A DNA stretch of 5,676 nt from positions 1 to 5,676 of the forward strand of contig SFHH01000129.1 of the NCBI GenBank assembly GCA_004555735.1, in the 5' to 3' direction. The position numbers and the translations under genes are program-made. Source of the DNA: Acidaminococcus fermentans. GTDB lineage: Bacteria; Bacillota_C; Negativicutes; Acidaminococcales; Acidaminococcaceae. The notes beneath the pieces are model-generated. The model saw nothing but the letters and a program-made list of their open reading frames with translations, had not been told where the DNA came from and did not search any database. Shown piece by piece: positions 1 through 4,782 of the stretch (its first letter is position 1; each line of letters starts with the position of its first letter).

Positions 1-6
1 ACGGCA

Positions 7-43
7 CGTGGAGTTTCATAACAACCAATCTTACTAATCCACG
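7..43 (-). other. Intron stem-loop carrying EBS1
   Basis: The complementary arms 7-12 and 38-43 (CGTGGA/TCCACG) enclose a loop that contains GGTTGT at 21-26 on the minus strand. This hexamer pairs perfectly with ACAACC, the last six bases of the maff2 exon (415-420). It is therefore the likely EBS1 element that selects the 5' splice site and the insertion target. The pairing is read directly from the sequence; the EBS1 role is inferred from group II intron architecture. Confidence 0.75.
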
Positions 44-117
44 GACACGCCATATCAATGGCCGTATGCCTTTCGACACACTCACAACGTTTAGACTCGT
101 ACATTCGGAAGTAGTCA

Positions 118-133
118 GTGCGGTCGGTCGCAC
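118..133 (-). other. Intron hairpin carrying EBS2
   Basis: A 5-bp stem (118-122 with 129-133, GTGCG/CGCAC on the minus strand) closes the loop ACCGAC. The sequence CCGACC (122-127), spanning loop and stem edge, is complementary to GGTCGG, which lies 7-12 bases upstream of the splice junction in the maff2 exon (421-426). This matches the expected IBS2-EBS2 arrangement. The overlapping CGACC at 126-130 could also form part of the pairing, so the exact register is uncertain. Confidence 0.65.
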
Positions 134-414
134 ATTCTCACCATGAGTATCTGACACCCGGCATATAGGTGACGCCGCCCACCTCTGGGCAGGTTTCGTG
201 CGGATTGCTCCGCTTACGGCCACTTTCTGCCGACTTCACCGAGCTTTTGACCATGAAGCAGTTGCACACTTCAAAGCCAATCGGAGTATCAGTGTGGGCG
301 TTTCCAGGCGTTACTCCTACATTCCACCCATCGGATTGTCAGTTCTCCTAAGATTTCAGGCTATAAAGCCCTTCGACTTAGTGCCTAACCTTTTCAGTTA
401 GGAACGTGTCGCAC

Positions 415-529
415 GGTTGTCCGACCCGTAACCTTCCAGAAGGTTGATGACGCCCCATACCGCCAGACCGGCGCCAAGAGCCATGACCAGAATTTTAAGA
501 ATGTCGATTGCCTGATTGAAAAATTCCAT
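415..529 (-). CDS. Maff2-family small membrane protein, first exon (interrupted by group II intron)
   Basis: The frame starts at ATG 529, seven bases after a GGAGG ribosome binding site (537-541). It encodes 38 codons plus one base before the intron junction. The peptide begins MEFFNQAIDILKILVMALGA and continues as a hydrophobic segment with VWGVINLLEGYGSDN, the recognisable N-terminal half of Maff2-family proteins. These small ICE-encoded membrane proteins are usually found just after the VirD4-like gene and before the VirB6-like gene, and are presumably part of, or attached to, the mating channel. Unspliced RNA would add only five foreign residues and stop at 398-400 inside the first intron hairpin, giving a 43-residue product. 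The family normally continues with a second hydrophobic segment, which should be encoded by the second exon outside the window. The intron sits after the first base of the next codon (phase 1). The molecular role of Maff2 is not known to me. Confidence 0.82.
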
Positions 530-569
530 ATACGTTCCTCCATTTTGTTTGTTTGATGGTTTTGGATAC

Positions 570-594
570 AAAAAAAGCCGCCCACATCGGCGGC
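570..594 (-). terminator. Rho-independent terminator after the virD4-like gene
   Basis: On the minus strand a GC-only 6-bp stem, GCCGCC (589-594) with GGCGGC (577-582) and loop GATGTG, is followed immediately by seven T residues (570-576). This is a textbook intrinsic terminator. It lies about 40 bases upstream of the maff2 start and directly after a second hairpin (596-618), making a tandem arrangement. I see no convincing promoter between it and maff2. It may therefore act as a partial terminator that lowers expression of the downstream transfer genes rather than ending the operon; that is inference. Confidence 0.8.
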
Positions 595-595
595 G

Positions 596-618
596 CTTCG
601 GGTCATCATGGCCCGAAG
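596..618 (-). repeat. Stop-codon-adjacent hairpin, copy A (after virD4)
   Basis: This is a 23-base inverted repeat immediately after the TAA of the virD4-like gene (619-621). The minus-strand arms CTTCGGG and CCCGAAG pair over 7 bp, followed by one C-A mismatch and one C-G pair, with loop ATGAT. It has the same length and layout as the hairpins at 2977-2999 and 4040-4062. It has no T-run of its own but sits directly upstream of the terminator at 570-594. Confidence 0.8.
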
Positions 619-2442
619 TTACACAAACTCGTCGCTGTCCAGATCATCGAAGTTCAACAGGTCAGCTTCTTCGTCCGTGTCGGAGCCGTCCACTTCGTAC
701 ACCGTGTATTCGTCCTCCGGCTTTAGTCTCAATGGCCGGTGGCGGAACAGGCTTTCCAAGCGGAAGGCGTTTTTCTTTTTATCAAATTCGGCTGTGTACT
801 TGTAATTCGGGTGCTTTTTCAAGTCATACTTCGGGGACAGGAAGGGCGGGAGCCCCCTAAGCTGCAAGATACATTTATCCCCGGGCATGGTGGTGATCTC
901 GCTGGTGGTCATCAGCTCCCGGCCAAGCCGCTGCATGTTCTGGCTGTAACTTTCAGACTGCCCCCGGCTTCGGCCCTCGGTCTGCATAGAGATGGTGGCC
1001 TTGCCCAGCCAGTTTTCCGAAATATCCTTTAGGGTGGAGGCCTCCCGGCCTCCGAGGAACACGATACTGTCCATGTTGCCCATGATGGTTTCGGAATGGT
1101 CTTTGTACAATGCCTTGCACTGGCTCATAGCCTGATAAAAGAGCGTCAGGCTGATCTCACGGGAGCGGATGACGGCCACGATCTTTTCCAGCCCCGGCAC
1201 CTGCCCGGTGTTGGCAGCCTCGTCCCACAGCACCCGCACATGGTAGGGCAGACGCCCGCCATAGGTGTTGTCAGCCCGTTCACACAGAAGGTTGAACATC
1301 TGCGAGAAAGCGAGGGCAACCAAAAAGTTGTAGGTGGTGTCCGTGTCGCTGATAAGGAAGAACAGCGCCGATTTTTCATCCCCCAGCTTATCAAGCTCCA
1401 GCTCGTCATAGGACATGATCTCCCGGAGCTGTGGAATGTCAAAGGGAGCCAGCCTTGCACCGCAGGAAATCAAAATGCTTTTGGCTGTCTTGCCGCTGGC
1501 GAGCTTGTATTTCTTATACTGCCTCACGGCGAAGTGCTGGGGGCTGCGGCGTTCCAGCCCGTCAAACATATAGTCCACCGCGTTTTTGAAGGTTTCGTCA
1601 TCCTCCCGGACTTCCATGCTGTTTATCATTTCCACCAGCGTATTCATGTTGCGTTCTTCCTCCGGCCCCTCAAAGACGATGTAGGCCACAAGGGCGCAGT
1701 ACAAGAGGGTTTCGGCTTTGGTCCAGAACTCGTCGCCCTCCTTGCCGTCGCCTTTGGTGTTGGCGATCAGGGCGGTAACGAATTTCAAAACATCGCTTTC
1801 CGTCTTGATATAGGCCAGCGGATTGTAGTGCATGGATTTTGAAAAGTCGATACTGTTGAACACCCGCACCCTGTATTTCTCCCGTTGCAGAAACCGCCCG
1901 CACTGGTCGAGGGTTCCGCCCTTCGGGTCTACCACCACATACGAGGAATGGGCTTGAAGGAGCTGCGGGGTCAGCCAGAACCTTGTCTTTCCCGAGCCGG
2001 ACGAGCCGATGACACAGGCGTTCAGGTTCCGGGCATTGGCGGGTATTTTCGGACGGGTGTTCATGGTAAGGAACTCCGTCCCAGTCAGAATGACATTGTT
2101 CTGAAATTTAGGGTCAACAAACGGCTTTATATCCTCCTTTGTTCCAAAGCGGGCGGTGCCGTACTCCGCATCCCGCCGGAATTTTTTCGCCTGCCTGATC
2201 TTTGACTGTATCAGCAGATACATCCCAGCCGCACCGGCAAGGCCCACCAGCAGGTCAATACCTCCCAGCCCCAGCCAGTAGGTTTCAAAGGCTTTGGGGA
2301 AGGTATCGAGCATCCCCATGAGCTTTGTCCCGAAGTCTGTGCCGGGGGCGATCCGGTAGGCCGTCCCGATTTTGGAGAAGAACCAGAACACAAAGAGGTA
2401 CGGCAGGTTTGGGAGCACATATTTTCTGATCTTGTCACTCAA
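619..2442 (-). CDS. VirD4/TraG-family type IV coupling protein (CD1115-like)
   Basis: This is the coupling ATPase that links the processed element DNA and relaxase to the type IV secretion channel at the cytoplasmic membrane. The 607-residue product has two N-terminal hydrophobic segments (about residues 12-26 and 59-78), a Walker A motif GSSGSGKT (146-153), the region YVVVDPKGG (168-176), and a Walker B-like VLWDEAANTG (404-413) followed by IVAVIRSREISLTLFYQ. The last 35 residues are strongly acidic. Length and motif order fit the VirD4-like conjugal transfer proteins of Clostridia ICEs. The best start is TTG at 2440-2442. It overlaps the stop of the upstream PcfB-like gene (TTGA), so translation is probably coupled, helped by a modest AAGGA six bases upstream. 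The frame is intact. Family assignment is firm; the substrate is inferred from context. Confidence 0.96.
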   Translation of the reverse strand: MSDKIRKYVLPNLPYLFVFWFFSKIGTAYRIAPGTDFGTKLMGMLDTFPKAFETYWLGLGGIDLLVGLAGAAGMYLLIQSKIRQAKKFRRDAEYGTARFGTKEDIKPFVDPKFQNNVILTGTEFLTMNTRPKIPANARNLNACVIGSSGSGKTRFWLTPQLLQAHSSYVVVDPKGGTLDQCGRFLQREKYRVRVFNSIDFSKSMHYNPLAYIKTESDVLKFVTALIANTKGDGKEGDEFWTKAETLLYCALVAYIVFEGPEEERNMNTLVEMINSMEVREDDETFKNAVDYMFDGLERRSPQHFAVRQYKKYKLASGKTAKSILISCGARLAPFDIPQLREIMSYDELELDKLGDEKSALFFLISDTDTTYNFLVALAFSQMFNLLCERADNTYGGRLPYHVRVLWDEAANTGQVPGLEKIVAVIRSREISLTLFYQAMSQCKALYKDHSETIMGNMDSIVFLGGREASTLKDISENWLGKATISMQTEGRSRGQSESYSQNMQRLGRELMTTSEITTMPGDKCILQLRGLPPFLSPKYDLKKHPNYKYTAEFDKKKNAFRLESLFRHRPLRLKPEDEYTVYEVDGSDTDEEADLLNFDDLDSDEFV

Positions 2443-2909
2443 CGTCCGTCCTTCACCGCCTCTCTGGTCCGCTGCTTTTCCTTTGCCTGCGTCCTGATCT
2501 GCTCCGTGAATTTCCGAAGCTGACCGAGGATGGAAGCCTTGTCCTGCTCTTTGTTCAGCACCTTTGCGCTGTACTTCTGGAAGGCCGCTGTGATAGCGTC
2601 CGCCTGATTGGCTTTGAAAAACAGCAGGTAATGACCGGGGCTCACTTTATGGAAAGCGTAGTCCACATGGAACTCCTTCGCGATCCGGTCAAAATCCTTT
2701 GGGGCTCCCACATAAGGCATGGCGCTTTTGCCGCCACAGTGGTTCATCAGCTTTTTCACGCTCTGGCGTCCCTGCGGGGTCAGCGCCTTCCGGTGGTGCT
2801 TTTGCAGCGCCCGCGCTACCTTCCCAAGAGCGGCAGCCAGCACTTTTCCCGTGAGCTTCGTTGTCCTGATCGAAAGGGCAACCGTTTTTTGGTTTACTTC
2901 TTCCTGCAT
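2439..2909 (-). CDS. PcfB-family (DUF3801) conjugation protein
   Basis: This 156-residue, basic, soluble-looking protein begins MQEEVNQKTVALSIRTTKLT and continues with LAAALGKVARALQKH, then the block GKSAMPYVGAPKDFDRIAKEFHVDYAFHK and a lysine/arginine-rich tail. The pattern matches the PcfB/DUF3801 family. Its genes typically lie just upstream of the VirD4/PcfC-type coupling protein in Gram-positive conjugative elements such as pCF10, as here. The exact biochemical role is not established to my knowledge; an accessory role in presenting the DNA substrate to the coupling protein is plausible. The start at ATG 2909 is supported by AAAGGAGG (2914-2921), though the spacing of four bases is short. 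The TGA stop overlaps the TTG start of the next gene. No signal peptide or membrane segment is visible. Confidence 0.9.
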   Translation of the reverse strand: MQEEVNQKTVALSIRTTKLTGKVLAAALGKVARALQKHHRKALTPQGRQSVKKLMNHCGGKSAMPYVGAPKDFDRIAKEFHVDYAFHKVSPGHYLLFFKANQADAITAAFQKYSAKVLNKEQDKASILGQLRKFTEQIRTQAKEKQRTREAVKDGR

Positions 2910-2925
2910 AAAACCTCCTTTCCGT

Positions 2926-2954
2926 CGGGGTTCCCGCTATCCGGGAGGTCCCCG
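2926..2954 (-). promoter_or_regulatory. Structured 5' leader hairpin in front of the pcfB-like gene
   Basis: On the minus strand CGGGG (2950-2954) pairs with CCCCG (2926-2930) and TCCCG (2942-2946) pairs with CGGGA (2932-2936). This gives a two-part GC-rich stem with a small asymmetric internal loop and a five-base apical loop. It ends four bases before the AAAGGAGG ribosome binding site and has no T-run, so it is not an intrinsic terminator. It could protect a processed mRNA 5' end or affect ribosome access; no function is proven. Confidence 0.5.
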
Positions 2955-2976
2955 TACAATCTCGGAGAACAGAAAA

Positions 2977-2999
2977 CCTCGGGCCAATGTGACCCGAGG
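2977..2999 (-). repeat. Stop-codon-adjacent hairpin, copy B (probable weak terminator)
   Basis: This is a 23-base hairpin one base after the TAA stop of the GFRWAP-motif gene. Minus-strand arms CCTCGGG/CCCGAGG are extended by a T-G wobble and a C-G pair, with loop ACATT. It is followed by TTTTCTGTT, so it may also act as a modest rho-independent terminator or attenuator between that gene and the pcfB-like gene. Relative to copies A and C, one stem pair has changed from T-A to C-G on both sides, which preserves pairing. Confidence 0.75.
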
Positions 3000-3000
3000 C

Positions 3001-4038
3001 TTACCGCTCGGCATCCCTGCCGGACGGAGCTTTCTTTTCCGGCTCCGTCTGGACTTTTTCGCCCTGTTTCTGCATGGTCTGCAAGATAGAGGGCTTCTTT
3101 TGAAGCTGGGAGGGCTTTTCGCCGGACAGCGGCTTGATACATTCCAAACGGTCAGCCGCCCGGATGGCGTTGTCCGTGAGCTGCCTCTGCCATGCGCCCA
3201 CGCTGGGAGCCCAGCGAAAGCCTCTGCTTTTCAGCTCGGCCCGGGTGTCCGCGTCAGGCTTTCCATCAAAGAACACCTGCAAGCGGTTGTCCTCCCGGTT
3301 CATTTCCACACGGCCCCCATCGAACTCCCAGCCGGAAAATTCCTGCTGTGCCTGTTTGGAAAGCTGTTCGATACGGGCCCTTACCCGGCGGATCTCCGCG
3401 TTGTTGTTGGTAAGCTGGTAGCTTTCAAAGGGCCTCGGATCGCTCCGCCAGCTTGACGCCATGCTTGCTTTCAGCTTTTCGATCTGATCCGGCGATAGCA
3501 GCGCACAGCCGTCCAGCTTGCCATGCTTGCGGTAATAGGCGTTGACCTCCTTCATAATGAGCTGGGAGCGTTCCAGCCCGTCCAGCTTCTTCTGGAGCTT
3601 TTCAATCGCTGCCGGGTCATCGGCGCTGATCCCGCCCATGCCGGTGCTGCGTATCTTATCCAGCAGCCCTTGAATATACCGCCATTCCTCCATGTTGCTG
3701 TCCCGGGCCCGGTTCTGTTTTTCTTTCTTTCCCACCGGGAAATTGGCAGGTCCGGCGATCATCATAGAGGGAACCCTTGCGTCAATGGCAAAGCCCTGGT
3801 TCATGTTTTCGGCCAGCTTGCGGGCGTAGGTGTCTAACAGATGGTCGATCTTCTCATGGTACATGGGGTCCGCCCGGGATTTCTGCTTTTCCGCTATGGC
3901 GGCGGCCTTGTCCACCATTGCCCGGTATTCCGCCGTTGCGCTCCCTTCCTTGTAGTCGGAAAAGCTGTTCATTTCTTTTGCCCGGCGGGCGGTCCCTTCA
4001 TTGATAGGATAATAGTTGATGGTATGCACCTCCTTCAT
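3001..4038 (-). CDS. Conserved ICE protein of unknown function with C-terminal GFRWAP...GAWQRQLT motif
   Basis: I recognise this as a hydrophilic protein common in the transfer region of Clostridia ICEs but know of no defined function. From ATG 4038 it has 345 residues. The N-terminal part holds NYYPINEGTARRAKEMNSFSDYKEGSATAEYR, followed by a charged helical region (about 40-80) and the block IDARVPSMMIAGPANFPVGKKEKQN (85-109). Probable coiled-coil stretches lie near 140-170 and 210-232. At 273-298 is GFRWAPSVGAWQRQLTDNAI, a motif found in several mobile-element proteins. The tail is lysine/proline-rich. No signal peptide, membrane segment or nuclease motif is visible. The start is uncertain: ATG 4050 lies inside a hairpin and ATG 4038 one base after it, both without a ribosome binding site. 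AAGGAGGT (4028-4035) instead points to the ATC at 4018-4020. A role in DNA processing is possible but unproven. Confidence 0.85.
   Translation of the reverse strand: MKEVHTINYYPINEGTARRAKEMNSFSDYKEGSATAEYRAMVDKAAAIAEKQKSRADPMYHEKIDHLLDTYARKLAENMNQGFAIDARVPSMMIAGPANFPVGKKEKQNRARDSNMEEWRYIQGLLDKIRSTGMGGISADDPAAIEKLQKKLDGLERSQLIMKEVNAYYRKHGKLDGCALLSPDQIEKLKASMASSWRSDPRPFESYQLTNNNAEIRRVRARIEQLSKQAQQEFSGWEFDGGRVEMNREDNRLQVFFDGKPDADTRAELKSRGFRWAPSVGAWQRQLTDNAIRAADRLECIKPLSGEKPSQLQKKPSILQTMQKQGEKVQTEPEKKAPSGRDAER
4028..4035 (-). promoter_or_regulatory. Ribosome binding site placed for an ATC start of the GFRWAP-motif gene
   Basis: AAGGAGGT on the minus strand is the only strong Shine-Dalgarno sequence near the start of this gene. 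It lies within codons 2-4 of the frame if ATG 4038 is used. Counting from GGAGG, the eighth base downstream is followed by ATC (4018-4020), which opens ATC AAC TAT TAT CCT. No in-frame ATG, GTG or TTG lies at usable spacing. The ribosome binding site is visible; use of ATC is inference. Confidence 0.5.
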
Positions 4039-4039
4039 G

Positions 4040-4062
4040 CTTCGGGCCATGCTGGCCCGAAG
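4040..4062 (-). repeat. Stop-codon-adjacent hairpin, copy C (after ardA)
   Basis: This is a perfect 9-bp inverted repeat, CTTCGGGCC with GGCCCGAAG and loop AGCAT on the minus strand. It begins two bases after the ardA TAA (4065-4067) and ends four bases before AAGGAGGT of the next gene. It lacks a T-run, so it is not an intrinsic terminator. Its 23-base length and sequence match the hairpins at 596-618 and 2977-2999. The upstream candidate ATG of the next gene (4048-4050) is buried in it. Confidence 0.82.
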
Positions 4063-4064
4063 TC

Positions 4065-4778
4065 TTACCGTTCTTCATGGGAAGGCCCCGCCTTGTCCTT
4101 TTTCGGAGCGGGCGGAGCCTCTTGAAACCGTTTGAGTGCGGCGAGAATGGAGTGGACAGGCTCGGCCTTTTCAGGATAGGCAAATATCCGGTGTTCCGGC
4201 GGAATGTCCTGCGGCCCGTGGTAATACTCCTTGAAGCCCTCCGGGACTGCCGACACATACCCACCGGGAGCGAATACGCCGCCCTCGTTGATACGCACAT
4301 CCCGCCCGTATGCTTCATAATCGAAGTAGTTCTGAATGTGCTCCGGTATGTCGATGGTTCCCAGCTCGTCGGCGTAAAGATGGCCCAGCCCTTCATCATC
4401 GGAAATATCCGGGTAAAAGCAGTAAAGGTCAAGGTTCTGCGTCAGGTTTATCAAATCCTTCACGCTCCTTGTGTGGTTTCCTAAGACAAGAGCGGCTTCA
4501 AAGGTTTCCAGTCCGCCCTTATCCCGTACTTCCAGCAGAGCGTGGCCCAGCTCGTTCAGCTCGTCGATGTTCTCACATTCGTAGAGATGATCGTAGAGCC
4601 CCAGCACATCACTGTCAAAGCTGGTAAAGAACACTTCGCTGTACCGTTTCCCGTCTATCCCGATTTTGGCAAGGGCGGCCTGCAACTCCTGTGTCGTCGT
4701 GGGGAAATGTACCGTTGTCCCTACCTCGATCCCCATTAAGGGGTATAGGGCTGTATTGGTTATATAGGCTTCAAACAT
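4065..4778 (-). CDS. ardA: Antirestriction protein ArdA
   Basis: ArdA proteins are acidic mimics of B-form DNA that bind type I restriction-modification enzymes and protect entering conjugative DNA. This 237-residue protein begins MFEAYITNTALYPLMGIEVG, is rich in Asp/Glu, and contains LGHLYADELGTIDIPEHIQN (131-150) followed by YFDYEAYGRDVRINEGGVF (151-169), the characteristic C-terminal signature of the ArdA core. Residues from about 177 on form an extension ending in a Pro/Lys-rich tail; the ArdA of Tn916 is about 166 residues. The start at ATG 4778 is fixed by AAAGGAGG (4788-4795) at nine bases. The frame stays open further upstream to 4865, but that stretch overlaps the methyltransferase gene and has no family resemblance. 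The gap to the methyltransferase stop is four bases, so the two genes are co-transcribed and probably coupled. A hairpin follows its stop. Confidence 0.94.
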   Translation of the reverse strand: MFEAYITNTALYPLMGIEVGTTVHFPTTTQELQAALAKIGIDGKRYSEVFFTSFDSDVLGLYDHLYECENIDELNELGHALLEVRDKGGLETFEAALVLGNHTRSVKDLINLTQNLDLYCFYPDISDDEGLGHLYADELGTIDIPEHIQNYFDYEAYGRDVRINEGGVFAPGGYVSAVPEGFKEYYHGPQDIPPEHRIFAYPEKAEPVHSILAALKRFQEAPPAPKKDKAGPSHEER

Positions 4779-4782
4779 GGGC

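Larger units (their letters stand above)
1..414 (-). mobile_element. Group II intron, 5' portion (domain I), inserted in the maff2 gene; partial
   Basis: This stretch has no credible gene and reads on the minus strand as the 5' end of a self-splicing bacterial group II intron. It begins at 414 with GTGCGACACG, matching the GUGYG 5' consensus, exactly where the Maff2 reading frame stops resembling its family. A 6-bp hairpin (384-389/397-402) follows near the 5' end. The flanking exon ends GGTCGGACAACC. The intron contains GGTTGT (21-26), the perfect complement of ACAACC, and CCGACC (122-127), the perfect complement of GGTCGG. Both lie in hairpin loops or at a loop edge, as expected for EBS1 and EBS2. 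The catalytic domains V/VI and any reverse transcriptase/maturase gene would lie beyond the left edge. The intron has the same orientation as the host gene, which is needed for splicing to restore the mRNA. I do not assign a structural class. Confidence 0.88.

Noticed and set aside
169..401. Short plus-strand frames in the left 400 bases
   Set aside because: They lie in the structured RNA of the group II intron on the opposite strand and have no coding signature.
394..609. 71-codon minus-strand frame overlapping the maff2 exon
   Set aside because: It uses a different frame from the Maff2 peptide and reads through the terminator and ribosome binding site. Its sequence resembles no protein family.
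1096..1842. 248-codon open frame on the plus strand
   Set aside because: It lies entirely inside the virD4-like gene on the opposite strand, whose Walker motifs and length are unambiguous. Its translation shows no family pattern and it has no ribosome binding site I could identify.
2719..3456. 245-codon open frame on the plus strand
   Set aside because: It runs antisense across the pcfB-like gene, the intergenic hairpins and the GFRWAP gene. Its composition is that of a GC-rich shadow frame and it has no recognisable motif.
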